DNA from: Burkholderiales bacterium PBB2
GTDB taxonomy: Bacteria; Pseudomonadota; Gammaproteobacteria; Burkholderiales; Burkholderiaceae_C
NCBI GenBank assembly: GCA_002255955.1
Contig: NKIM01000023.1
Span: forward strand, 23,535 to 87,534
Reading direction: 5' to 3'
DNA length: 64,000 nt
Shown here: one piece after another, positions 20,216 through 29,065 of the stretch
Layout of the letters: each line of letters begins with the position of its first letter
How positions within the stretch are numbered: the first letter of the stretch is position 1
Made by a program: the position numbers and the translations under genes
Notes under the pieces: generated by a model
The model's input: the letters and a program-made list of their open reading frames with translations, nothing else
Told to the model about the DNA's origin: nothing
The model's database searches: none

Positions 20216-20584
20216 TCACTGGTTGTTGTTCTCGATGATCGGGTCAGAACTGATTCGGGTGCCGTCGCTGGTGTTCACGACCGTCATCGAGTAGTCGTAG
20301 CTGGCGCTGTTGCTGTTGTAGTCGCCGAGGGACAGATTGCAGGCATCGACATACCAGGCGATGGGGAATTGGCTGTCGTCGCCGTCGATCACCAGGGCAG
20401 TGCCATCGGTCGGGAAGTGATATCCGGCAGTCACCAAGGTGAAGGTAATCAGTGCATTGCGCTCACCGGTCAGCACCACTGTTTCGGGAGAAAACATCAG
20501 ACTTTGCTGGCCGCTTCGATCGCTCACGACACTGACGCTGACCGGGAACACATTGGATTGAATGGGAGTTTGTTGTTGAGGCAC
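20216..20584 (-). CDS. Small hypothetical protein
   Basis: 122 aa assuming GTG 20584, the first plausible start in the frame (a weak AGGT lies 6 nt upstream); no ATG is available close by, and longer versions run into the kinase gene. The sequence is beta-rich with NNNQ at the end (LVIDGDDSQFPIAWYVDACNLSLGDYNS...), and it lacks a signal peptide. It lies 101 nt downstream of the serine/threonine kinase gene on the same strand, so it could be part of that unit. No family recognised. Confidence 0.5.
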   Translation of the reverse strand: MPQQQTPIQSNVFPVSVSVVSDRSGQQSLMFSPETVVLTGERNALITFTLVTAGYHFPTDGTALVIDGDDSQFPIAWYVDACNLSLGDYNSNSASYDYSMTVVNTSDGTRISSDPIIENNNQ

Positions 20585-20685
20585 GGTTTGACCTATGGGC
20601 TGAAGGGTTGGGTTGGCTTGAATTGACTTGCTGCAAGCAGATAGGCAGCTGTGCGAAGGTAAGCGATAGGTGTTTCGCTGGTTTG

Positions 20686-23436
20686 TCAGGCCGGATTCCC
20701 TGTGCTTTGAGGCTTCAGGGAACGGTTCCAGGCAGCCAGCCACAAGGGATGACGATAGCTGCCATCCGCCAGAATCTGATCGACCAAATCCTTGGCTTCT
20801 TGAGAGCGCCCCAGCCGCATCAAGGCGGACGCTCGCAAGCAATGCACGCGGGGATCTTTCGTGGCATCCCCTTGAGGTGCGAGGTGGTCCAGAACACCTT
20901 GCCAAGTTTGAAGGTTGATCGGTGTGGCTGCCTTTGCGTGCAAGGTCTGCGCTTCCCATGCGTCACCCAGCACCAGGCTGGCCTGGGCCAGCACCAGCTG
21001 GCTCGAAGCTTCATATCCAGCTTCTTCTGCGCTTCGGCGGGGCGGGTGACGCTGAAGAAATTCCTGCAGGGCTGCACGGTCCAGGGACTGGCGGCGGTTG
21101 TTTCGCGGATCGAGCATTTTCGCGATCAGGTATCTGCCTTGCAGTCGAAGCGCCCATGCGGGCTTGGCGGGATCTTCCGTCAGCAGTCTTTGCAACTCCT
21201 TGCCCAGCTGACTCAACTCCTGGTTGGCCTCTTCATCCTGCCGAATGGCTTGAAGGGTCTCGATCAGTTGGATGCGTGCAAATGCCAGTCCTTCCAGCAA
21301 GTTCAGATTGTCGGTATCGAGTCGACTGAGTGCGCCATAGTTCAGCAAGGCAGATCGAGCGGCATCCAGGGCAGCCTCGCTACGCCCTGAATTCAAGTGC
21401 AAGCGGCTCAGGTTGGTGAGCGTCGTGGCTTGCCGGGCTTCGTTGCTTCGATTGCCACTGCCCACTGAGGCGTCAGCGAGAGCCTCCATCTTGGTCTGGT
21501 GACTTTTGATGCTGGCGTCCAACTTGCCCATGGCTTCCTGGGCCACTGCCAACCATCCGAGTGTGGTGCCCGATATGGAGCGCAAGCTCGGTCGCTCAGC
21601 CATCAATTGCTGCCAAATGACTTGGGCGGCTTCCAATCGGGGCAGTGCCGCTGAAGGCTGACCGGCCTCCAGCAAGAGGACGCCGAGGTTGTTCTGGGCG
21701 TAGCCCAGCTCGACCTGCCAATCGAGCTTGTCAGGCTCCATCCGCACCAACTGCTCGGACAAGGCCAGGTAGCTCTCGAAATACTGCCGGGCTTCAGCCA
21801 GCTTGCCCTCTTGGCGCGCCGCATACCCGACCCAGTACACGCTCTGTCCGTGGTTGAACAGCAGCTGCGGCGTCTCGGGGGCACGTGCCAACAACTCGGC
21901 TGTGCTCTTGGCGGCCTCATTGAAATGGGCCAGGGCCTCGCTCTTGCGGCCGCGCTTGTCGGCGATCTCACCCATCAGATGCAGCGCCCGGGCGCGCCGG
22001 CCCAGCGAGTCGGCGTCGATGCGCGCAAGCGGCTGGCTAGCGTAGTAGGCCAGCGCTTTCTCGCCCACCGCATCGAGCACATCGAGCCGGCCCACCGGGT
22101 CCAGCTTCTTGCGCAGATCGCCGAGCATGAACTCGATCAGGCCCTCGGCCTGCGCGCGCTGCTCCTGCGCTTCCTGGGCTTTCCAGACGGCCGCGCCCGC
22201 TCCAGCGGCAATGGCCAGCAGGGCCGTGCAGCTGGCCGCCACAGCCAGGCGGTGGCGGCGGATGAATTTGCCGACGATGTAGGCGCGGCGGTCCGGCCGG
22301 GCGCTGATCGGTTCGTGCGCCAGCCAGCGCTTGAGGTCCTCGGCCAGCGCGGCGGCGTTGGCATAGCGCTCGGCCGGCGCCTTCTTGAGCGACTTGGCGA
22401 CGATGGTGTCGAGGTCGCCGCGCAGCTGGCGCGCCACGCCGCTGGGCACGCGCTCCGACACCTTCTTGGGCTCGACCTCCACCAGGGTGCGCAGGCGCTC
22501 CAGCGGCGTGGTCAGGGCTTCGTCGCGGCCCTCGGTTGGGTGCTGGCCGCTGAGCAAGAGATAGAGCAGCACGCCCAGGGCATAGACGTCGGTGGCCGTG
22601 GTCACCTCGCCACCCTGCACCTGTTCGGGCGCGGCATAACGCGGGGTGTAAGCGCGTCCAGCCACACGGGTCAGCTCGGTGGCGGCGCCGGGCGGCGTGG
22701 TGTCATCGTCGCCCGCGCGGTGGAGCAGCTTGGCGATGCCAAAGTCCAGCAGCTTCACCTCGCCAGCCGCCGTCACCAGGATGTTGGAGGGCTTGAGGTC
22801 TCGGTGCAGGATCAGGCGGGTGTGGGCATGGGCCACGGCGGCCAGCACGTCGAGGAACAGGCGCACCCGGGCCTCGCAGTCGAGGCCGCGTTCGACGCAA
22901 AAGCGGTCCAGGGGCAGGCCGTCGATGTACTCCAGCACCAGATAGGGCTGCTGGTGTTCAGGCGCCACGCCGGCATCGATCAGGCGGGCAATGTGTGGAT
23001 GGGTCAGGCGGGCCAGGATCTGGCCCTCGCGGGCAAAGCGGCCGGCGTCGCCGCGGCCCAGCAGGCCGGTGTTCAGAAACTTGATCGCCACCTGGCCTTC
23101 GAAGCGGCCGTCGGTGCGGCGCGCCAGCCAGACCGTGCCCATGCCGCCCTGGCCGATTTCGCGCTCCAGGGTGTAGGCGCCCACGGTCTGGCCGGCCTGG
23201 TTGTGGGCGCTGGCGGCCTCAGCCACGCTGAGGGCCGGGCTGGCGAGAAAGTCCTCGGCCTCCAGCGCCTCTTGCCGGCGCAGCAACTCGGCCAGGTCCT
23301 CGATCAGGTCGGGGCTCAGTTCGGCTTGTTGGTGCAGGGCTTGCAGGCGGGCGGGGCGCTGCTCGGGCGCCAGGTCCAGCAGTTCATCGAGCAGGGGGCT
23401 CAGGCGGGCCCAGCGGGCTTTGTCGATCTCGGCCAT
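20686..23436 (-). CDS. Serine/threonine protein kinase with TPR-like C-terminal half
   Basis: 916 aa. An N-terminal helical segment (about 1-75) is followed by a kinase domain (about 88-365): glycine loop GQGGMG, Lys119, HRDLKPSN (211-218) and DFG (231-233), so all catalytic residues are kept. One membrane helix follows (about 390-410, RHRLAVAASCTALLAIAAG), then a tetratricopeptide-like helical region to the end. The stop codon of the upstream sigma gene is 4 nt before this ATG. The pairing of this kinase type with an ECF sigma factor of the TIGR02999 group is common in betaproteobacteria and other phyla. It would phosphorylate partner proteins on Ser/Thr in response to an unknown cue. Confidence 0.9.
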   Translation of the reverse strand: MAEIDKARWARLSPLLDELLDLAPEQRPARLQALHQQAELSPDLIEDLAELLRRQEALEAEDFLASPALSVAEAASAHNQAGQTVGAYTLEREIGQGGMGTVWLARRTDGRFEGQVAIKFLNTGLLGRGDAGRFAREGQILARLTHPHIARLIDAGVAPEHQQPYLVLEYIDGLPLDRFCVERGLDCEARVRLFLDVLAAVAHAHTRLILHRDLKPSNILVTAAGEVKLLDFGIAKLLHRAGDDDTTPPGAATELTRVAGRAYTPRYAAPEQVQGGEVTTATDVYALGVLLYLLLSGQHPTEGRDEALTTPLERLRTLVEVEPKKVSERVPSGVARQLRGDLDTIVAKSLKKAPAERYANAAALAEDLKRWLAHEPISARPDRRAYIVGKFIRRHRLAVAASCTALLAIAAGAGAAVWKAQEAQEQRAQAEGLIEFMLGDLRKKLDPVGRLDVLDAVGEKALAYYASQPLARIDADSLGRRARALHLMGEIADKRGRKSEALAHFNEAAKSTAELLARAPETPQLLFNHGQSVYWVGYAARQEGKLAEARQYFESYLALSEQLVRMEPDKLDWQVELGYAQNNLGVLLLEAGQPSAALPRLEAAQVIWQQLMAERPSLRSISGTTLGWLAVAQEAMGKLDASIKSHQTKMEALADASVGSGNRSNEARQATTLTNLSRLHLNSGRSEAALDAARSALLNYGALSRLDTDNLNLLEGLAFARIQLIETLQAIRQDEEANQELSQLGKELQRLLTEDPAKPAWALRLQGRYLIAKMLDPRNNRRQSLDRAALQEFLQRHPPRRSAEEAGYEASSQLVLAQASLVLGDAWEAQTLHAKAATPINLQTWQGVLDHLAPQGDATKDPRVHCLRASALMRLGRSQEAKDLVDQILADGSYRHPLWLAAWNRSLKPQSTGNPA

Positions 23437-23440
23437 CCGT

Positions 23441-23995
23441 TCAGCTCAAGGAGAGGGACAGGAACAGCCGGGCTTTCTGCCAATCGCGCTGCACGGTGCG
23501 CTCGGTCACGCCCAGGCTCTCGGCGATCTCGCTCTCCAGCAGGCCGCCGAAGTAGCGCATCTCCACCACCTGGGCCAGGCGCGGCTCCAGCGCGGCCAGC
23601 TCTTCCAACGCCTCGTGCACACGCAGGATCTGCTCATCGCCCTGGGGCGGCAGATTGGCCACGGCCGTGTTCAGGGTCAGCTGCTCCAAGCCGCCGCCAT
23701 GGCGCTCGGCCTGGCGGCGCCGCACCAGGTCGATGACGATGCTGTGCATCACCTTGGCGGCATAGGCCAGGAAATGCTTGCGGTCGGGGAAGTCGAGCTG
23801 GCCGCTGGCCTGCAGACGCAGATAGCTCTCATGCACCAGGCCCGTGGGGTCGAGCAGGGTCAGGTGGCCGGCCTGTTGCAGGCGGCGTCGGGCCAGACGC
23901 TGCAGGTCGGCGTAGAGCAAGGCCATCACCTGGTCGGTGGCCTGGCGGTCGCCGTTCTGGGCGGCACGCAGCAGTAGGGTGATGTTGTCGCTCAT
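23441..23995 (-). CDS. ECF-type RNA polymerase sigma factor (TIGR02999-like)
   Basis: 184 aa from ATG 23995. Sigma region 2 is at about 5-75 (ATDQVMALLYADLQRLARRRLQ...), region 4 at about 120-175 (EEIAESLGV-type helix-turn-helix: LLESEIAESLGVTERTVQRDWQKAR). The ending RLFLSLSLS is typical of this group, which is encoded next to kinase genes like the one downstream. No anti-sigma gene is seen. A model, by inference, is that the kinase phosphorylates the sigma or a partner to switch it on. An extra 7-residue start at 24016 is possible. Confidence 0.88.
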   Translation of the reverse strand: MSDNITLLLRAAQNGDRQATDQVMALLYADLQRLARRRLQQAGHLTLLDPTGLVHESYLRLQASGQLDFPDRKHFLAYAAKVMHSIVIDLVRRRQAERHGGGLEQLTLNTAVANLPPQGDEQILRVHEALEELAALEPRLAQVVEMRYFGGLLESEIAESLGVTERTVQRDWQKARLFLSLSLS

Positions 23996-24100
23996 GGTTC
24001 GGGCTGGGCAAAGCACTCTAGCAGCCGGCCATGAATATTTTTTCGAGAGGCATGTCGGGTTTGTCCTGCGGCTCGCGTTTTATCCAAAGAGGACGCGGCA

Positions 24101-24244
24101 ATGGCGGCCAGCAGGGAGGCCCGAAAAGGGGTTGTCTGCCGCTGTCGTGTCTTCACCCGCTGCTGCCTGTGCGCACCGCGGCCCTTCTGTCAGGGGTGCG
24201 GCGCGGCTGGCCTGTGGCCCACGTACAAGACATCGACGCTGTGA
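24101..24244 (+). CDS. Possible small Cys-rich ORF
   Basis: 47 aa, too short for usual calling. ATG 24101 has AGAGG 8-9 nt upstream, and its stop overlaps the GTG 24241 start candidate of the next gene (GTGA), a translational-coupling arrangement. It carries seven cysteines as CxC, CCxC and CxxC clusters (residues 13, 15, 21, 22, 24, 30, 33). Its codons are not typical of the neighbours and chance cannot be excluded. Confidence 0.2.
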   Translation: MAASREARKGVVCRCRVFTRCCLCAPRPFCQGCGAAGLWPTYKTSTL

Positions 24245-24876
24245 ACCACACATCCATGCCGGCCCCGGGGAGCCGAACCCTTTTGTCTTCCACCATCCAA
24301 CCCAAGCATCAATCGGCACTGTCGGCCGCCTCGCCCTTGAGCCGGCGGCGCAGCCTGGAGCCGCAGCCGATCGAGATCGTGCCGGACATGCTGAGCCTGG
24401 CCGGCCTGCTCAACCGCGAGCTGGGTGCGGCGCGGCGCTACGGCACGCGGCCGGCGGTGCTGCTGCTGCAGGTGGAGGTGCGGCCCGAGGCCGGTGGCCT
24501 GGCGCCGCTGCCGGCCCAGCAGGAGGAATTGATTGACACCCTGGGCGCCCGCCTGCGCTGCCGGGTGCGCAGCCACGATGTGGTGGCGCGGGTGGGGCGC
24601 TCGCGCTACGCCGTGGTACTGCAGAACATGGCGCGCGCGCCACTGCCGGCGGTGCAGGCGCGCTTGCAGCGGGCGTTGGGCGGGCCGTATGAGCTGCAGT
24701 CGCAGCTCTTGTTTGCCAGCCTGCGCATGGGCGCCGCCCTGTGTGGCCCCCATCGCTGCAGCGGCCTGGAGCTGTGCCAAAGCGCCGAGCTGGCCATGGA
24801 GCAAGCGGCGCCCGACGCCCTGCCGGCCCCGGCCGAAGAGCGCCGCCGCCGCGAGGACGCCGCCCCGTCCACCTGA
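24241..24876 (+). CDS. Degenerate GGDEF-like domain protein
   Basis: 211 aa from GTG 24241; ATG 24256 is an equal alternative. The part LSLAGLLNRELGAARRYGTRPAVLLLQVEV and the later RSHDVVARVGRSRYAVVLQNM align with a GGDEF domain, but the catalytic GGDEF motif reads GRSRY, so it cannot synthesise cyclic-di-GMP. The end is rich in Ala, Pro and Arg. It lies just upstream of the large sensor kinase (the next stop codon and start candidate are adjacent), suggesting a partner or regulatory role. Low-level certainty on the start. Confidence 0.6.
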   Translation: MNHTSMPAPGSRTLLSSTIQPKHQSALSAASPLSRRRSLEPQPIEIVPDMLSLAGLLNRELGAARRYGTRPAVLLLQVEVRPEAGGLAPLPAQQEELIDTLGARLRCRVRSHDVVARVGRSRYAVVLQNMARAPLPAVQARLQRALGGPYELQSQLLFASLRMGAALCGPHRCSGLELCQSAELAMEQAAPDALPAPAEERRRREDAAPST

Positions 24877-25008
24877 GTGCCCGGCATTGCGCCCACGCCC
24901 GCGCTGCTGTTTGTGCACCGGGCGCGACACTTTTTTGCATGCGTTTTGGCGAGCCGCAGGTTAGGCTGGCGGCCGATGGGGCTGTGCCCCGAATGGAACG
25001 CGTCGCCG

Positions 25009-28000
25009 ATGCCGATCCCCCGCGCTTGCTCCCGCTCTAGCCTCAGCCGCCGCGTCGCTTGGCCCTGGGGTTGGCTGACCGGCTGGCTGCTGCTGGGCTT
25101 GGCCCTGTGGGTGCCAGGTCTTGCCCTGGCGGCCTCCCTGCACGGCTTGCGCTTCAGCCAGCTGGGCACCGAGGACGGCCTGCCCGGCTCGGCCGCCACC
25201 ACCTTGCTGCAGGACCGGCGCGGTCTGGTCTGGATCGGTTCGGGCAATGGCCTGGCGCGCTACGACGGGCGGCACTTCAAGATCTGGGGCGCCGACCCTG
25301 AACAGAGCGACATGCTGCGCCACGGCATGATCTACAGCCTGCTCGAAGACGCCGAGAACCGAGTCATGTGGGTGGGCACGCGCACCGGCCTGGACCGCAT
25401 CGACCTGCGCGACGACTCGCTGCGCCGCATCGACATGCCCGAGGGCCTGGCCCTGCAGGACCGTGCCGTGGTCGGCCTGGCGCCGGCCGGGCCGGGCCGG
25501 CTGTGGCTGGTGATGCCGCGTGGGCTCTATCTTTTCGACATCGCCGGCGCCCGTTTCAGCCGCTGGGAGAACGCGGCTTGGGCCGAACGGGCCCGCGACG
25601 CCCAGCTGCGCGGCCTGCTGCCCGATGGCCAGGGCGGCTTGTGGCTGATGCAGGGCTCGCGGGTGGGCCATATCGACCGCGAGGGCCGGCTGCGCCAGCA
25701 GCTCGACACCTTGCAGGGCAGCCCACCCGGCCAGTTCAGCCCGGTGGAATCGCCGGCGCGCAGCCTGGCTTTCGATGCCGAGGGGCGGCTCTGGGTGGGC
25801 CTGGCCGCGGGAGTCCAGATCTGGCGCATCCCACCGGATGGGGTGTCGCCTCCGCAACCCGACCCGCTGGCCGCGCGCCTGCAACTGCCGCGCGGGGTGG
25901 TGCATGCGCTGCTGCGCGATCAGGACGGTGCCATGTGGCTGGGCTCGGGGCGCGCGCCCGGGCTGCATCGCTGGCAGCCCGGCGCGAACCAGCTGCAGTC
26001 TTTTTCCAACCTGCCCGGGGTGCCCAGCAGCCTGGCCGGCAACTCCATCGCCTCGCTGATGCAGGACCGCAGCGGCACGCTCTGGGTGGGCACTTGGGGC
26101 TATGGCATCAGCCTGACTGATCTGGCCGCACGCGGTTTCACGAGTTATTTGCAAGTGCCCGGTGACGAGCGCAGCCTGTCCAACAACGCCGTGATGTCCA
26201 TGCTGCAGGACGGGCCCGAGCATGTCTGGCTGGGCACCTACGGCGGCGGCCTGAACCGTCTGCACCTGCCCAGCGGCGATGTCGAGCGCATCCCGCCTCA
26301 GGCCCTGCCGCTCAGCCACGTCAAGGCCTTGCTGCCCGGAGCGCCGGACCGGCCGGACCAGATTTGGGCCGGCGGTGACGGCGGCTTGGTGATTTACGAG
26401 CCGCGGCGTGGCCGCAGCCAGGCCTTGACGCTGGAAAACACCACGCCAGCCGGCGCCTCGATCAGCGCCTTGCTGCGCGACCGCAGCGGCCAGGTCTGGG
26501 CCGGCAGCGCGGCCGGCCTGCACCGCTTCAGCCCGGACCTGAAGCACCGCGTGTTCCGCAGCGCGAGCGGCCAGGCCGGCAGCCTCAGCCACGATGTGGT
26601 GGACAGCCTGCTCGAGGACCGCGAGGGCCGCATCTGGATCGGCAGCAAGGGTGGCCTGCAGCTCTGGGACCCGCAGAGCGACAGCTTCAGCCAGCCGGTG
26701 CGCGCCAATGCCGACATGCCGGCACCGGGCCGCCTGCCCATCTTCGGCATGCGCGAGGATGCGCAGGGCCGCATCTGGCTGGCCACCGAGCAAGGCCTCT
26801 ATCAACTGCTGGCCACGGCCCAGGGCTGGGAGCTGAAATCCTGGCGCCAGGTGCCGGGCATGCCGGCGGGTGAGTTCAGTGCCATCCAGGACGCCTTCAA
26901 CGGCGAGATCTGGCTCAGCAGCGAGCATGGCCTGACGCGCTTCCAGCCCGACCGTCGCCAGGCGCGCTTCTACCCCGGGCGCAGCCGTTTCGGCGGCGGC
27001 TTCTCGTTTGCTGCGGCGGGGCGCGGGCCTGATGGCAGCTTGTATTTCGGTGGCCCGGGTCTTTTGCGTTTCCAGCCCGAGGCCTTGCGCGACAACCCGA
27101 CGCCGCCGGCCGTGGTGCTCAGCGATCTGCTGGTGTTGAACCGCTCGCTGCGCCCGGACGCACAAGCCCAGAGCCTGCCGCGCGAGGGCGAGGACGCACC
27201 GCCGCGCCTGGCCGACCTGGGCATCCCGGGGCCGCTGCACCAGGCCAGCCGGGTGCGGCTGACGCACCGCGAGACCATGGTCAGCTTCGAGCTGGCGGCG
27301 CTGCAGTTCCACAACCGCCAGCAGAACCGCTATGCCTGGCGGTTGGAAGGCTTCGACCGCGACTGGATCTACGGCATTGGCGATCTGGGCCTGGCGGCCT
27401 ACACCAATCTGGACCCCGGCCGCTACCGCCTGCTGGCGCGTGCCGCCAACCCGGACGGCGTGTGGAGCGAGGACCACACGGTGCTGGAGCTGGAGGTGCT
27501 GCCACCGTTCTGGCGCAGCTGGTGGTGGCGTGGCGGTGTGGCGGCCTTGCTGCTGCTGGCGTTGGCGGCCACCTACCGCTTGCGCGTGCGGGTGCTGCAC
27601 CAGACGCGGCTGCGCCTGAGCGAGCTGGTGGACCGCCGCACGCATGAGCTGCTCGAGCAGCAGCAGCAGCTGGCGCGCGAGAAGCAAAGCGCCGAGGCGC
27701 AGCGCGAGGTGGCCGAGAAGGCGCGACGCGACATCGCCCTGCTCAGCGAGATCGGCCGCCAGATCACCGCCTCGCTCGATGTCGGCGCCATCCAGCAGAC
27801 CCTGTACCGCCATGTCAACGAGCTGGTCGATTGCAGCGTCTTCGGCCTCGGCCTGGTGGACTGGCAGGCGCGCGTGGTCACTTTTGACTTCGTCATGCAG
27901 CAGGGCCAGCCCTTCCAGAGCTACCAGCGCCGCCTGGATGAACCGGGGCAGCCGGCGGCCGACTGCGTCTTGCAGGCGCGCGAGCTGAACTTCGGCCAGC

Positions 28001-29043
28001 TGGCCCATGATGCGCGCGTGCTGCGCTCGGACGGGCGCACGGTCGAGCGTGTGCTGCTGCAGAACGGCGAGGCGCCGCAGCCGGCGCTCTCGGGGCTCTA
28101 CATCCCGATGATGCGCCAGGGTGAGGTGATGGGCGTGATCAGCGTGCTCAGCCCGCGGGCCGATGCCTTCGGGCCGGCCGATCAGGACATCCTGCGCACC
28201 CTGGGCGCCTACGCTGCGGTGGCGTTGGACAATGCCGAGGCCTACCGCCGCCTCAAGATCACGCAGAACCAGCTGGTCGAGCAGGAGAAGCTGGCGGCCC
28301 TGGGCTCGCTGGTGGCCGGCGTGGCCCATGAGCTGAACACCCCCATCGGCAACAGCCTCCTGATGGCCAGCACCTTGAGCGACAACAGCCGGCGCTTCTT
28401 GCAGCAGGTGCAGGGCGGTGCGCTGCGCCGCTCGGAGCTGGAGCGCTTTTGCCAGGCGGCCGAAGAGTCCAGCCAGCTGCTGGTGAAAAGCCTGGGCCAG
28501 GCGGCCAGCCTGGTCACCAGCTTCAAGCAGATCGCGGTGGATCAGACCTCGGACCAGCGCCGCGTCTTCGACCTCGCCACCCTGTGCCGCGAGGTGGCCC
28601 TGACCCTGGGCAACCGCCTGCGCCGCGAGGAACATGAGCTGCGCCTGGAGGTGCCCGAGGGCCTGCGGCTGGACAGCTTCCCCGGCCCGCTGGGCCAGGT
28701 GCTGACCAACCTCATCATCAATGCCATGGTCCACGGCCTGGAAGGGCGCAAGGGCGGGCTGATGCAGCTCTCGGCCGAGCGGCTCGATGGCGAGCGCCTG
28801 CGCCTGCGCTTCAGCGACAACGGCCGCGGCATCTCGGCCGACAACCTGGGCCGCATCTTCGACCCCTTCTTCACCACCCGCCTGGGCCAGGGCGGCAGCG
28901 GCCTGGGCCTGCACATCAGCTACAACATCGTCACCGCCACCCTGGGCGGCAGCATCACGGCCAGCAGCAGCCCGGGCGAGGGCGCGCAGTTCGAGATCGT
29001 CATTCCCTGGGTCGCGCCGCGAGGCCCGGGCCAGATCGACTAA
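25009..29043 (+). CDS. Large sensor histidine kinase: Reg_prop beta-propeller, Y_Y_Y, GAF, HisKA-type, HATPase
   Basis: 1344 aa from ATG 25009, which begins a clear signal peptide or anchor (about 17-42). Upstream in-frame candidates add unlike sequence. The periplasmic part has two-component regulator propeller repeats (motifs of the form GLVWIGSGNGLARYD, GRIWIGSKGGLQLWD and similar), then a Y_Y_Y domain (YAWRLEGFDRDWIYG). A membrane helix (about 845-865), a coiled coil, a GAF domain (about 925-1080) and a kinase core follow. The phosphoacceptor is His1107 in GVAHELNTPIGN; the ATP lid has DNGRGI and GGSGLGLHI. No receiver or DNA-binding domain is attached and none is encoded nearby, so the partner response regulator lies elsewhere. 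Likely senses a carbohydrate or polymer-related cue, as such propeller kinases often do. Confidence 0.88.
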   Translation: MPIPRACSRSSLSRRVAWPWGWLTGWLLLGLALWVPGLALAASLHGLRFSQLGTEDGLPGSAATTLLQDRRGLVWIGSGNGLARYDGRHFKIWGADPEQSDMLRHGMIYSLLEDAENRVMWVGTRTGLDRIDLRDDSLRRIDMPEGLALQDRAVVGLAPAGPGRLWLVMPRGLYLFDIAGARFSRWENAAWAERARDAQLRGLLPDGQGGLWLMQGSRVGHIDREGRLRQQLDTLQGSPPGQFSPVESPARSLAFDAEGRLWVGLAAGVQIWRIPPDGVSPPQPDPLAARLQLPRGVVHALLRDQDGAMWLGSGRAPGLHRWQPGANQLQSFSNLPGVPSSLAGNSIASLMQDRSGTLWVGTWGYGISLTDLAARGFTSYLQVPGDERSLSNNAVMSMLQDGPEHVWLGTYGGGLNRLHLPSGDVERIPPQALPLSHVKALLPGAPDRPDQIWAGGDGGLVIYEPRRGRSQALTLENTTPAGASISALLRDRSGQVWAGSAAGLHRFSPDLKHRVFRSASGQAGSLSHDVVDSLLEDREGRIWIGSKGGLQLWDPQSDSFSQPVRANADMPAPGRLPIFGMREDAQGRIWLATEQGLYQLLATAQGWELKSWRQVPGMPAGEFSAIQDAFNGEIWLSSEHGLTRFQPDRRQARFYPGRSRFGGGFSFAAAGRGPDGSLYFGGPGLLRFQPEALRDNPTPPAVVLSDLLVLNRSLRPDAQAQSLPREGEDAPPRLADLGIPGPLHQASRVRLTHRETMVSFELAALQFHNRQQNRYAWRLEGFDRDWIYGIGDLGLAAYTNLDPGRYRLLARAANPDGVWSEDHTVLELEVLPPFWRSWWWRGGVAALLLLALAATYRLRVRVLHQTRLRLSELVDRRTHELLEQQQQLAREKQSAEAQREVAEKARRDIALLSEIGRQITASLDVGAIQQTLYRHVNELVDCSVFGLGLVDWQARVVTFDFVMQQGQPFQSYQRRLDEPGQPAADCVLQARELNFGQLAHDARVLRSDGRTVERVLLQNGEAPQPALSGLYIPMMRQGEVMGVISVLSPRADAFGPADQDILRTLGAYAAVALDNAEAYRRLKITQNQLVEQEKLAALGSLVAGVAHELNTPIGNSLLMASTLSDNSRRFLQQVQGGALRRSELERFCQAAEESSQLLVKSLGQAASLVTSFKQIAVDQTSDQRRVFDLATLCREVALTLGNRLRREEHELRLEVPEGLRLDSFPGPLGQVLTNLIINAMVHGLEGRKGGLMQLSAERLDGERLRLRFSDNGRGISADNLGRIFDPFFTTRLGQGGSGLGLHISYNIVTATLGGSITASSSPGEGAQFEIVIPWVAPRGPGQID

Positions 29044-29065
29044 GCTGGCGGGCCCTGGAGTACCT

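Noticed and set aside
24031..24240. N-terminal extension of the GGDEF-like protein to an ATG at 24031
   Set aside because: The added residues have no domain character and the Arg/Gly/Cys content differs from the rest of the protein.
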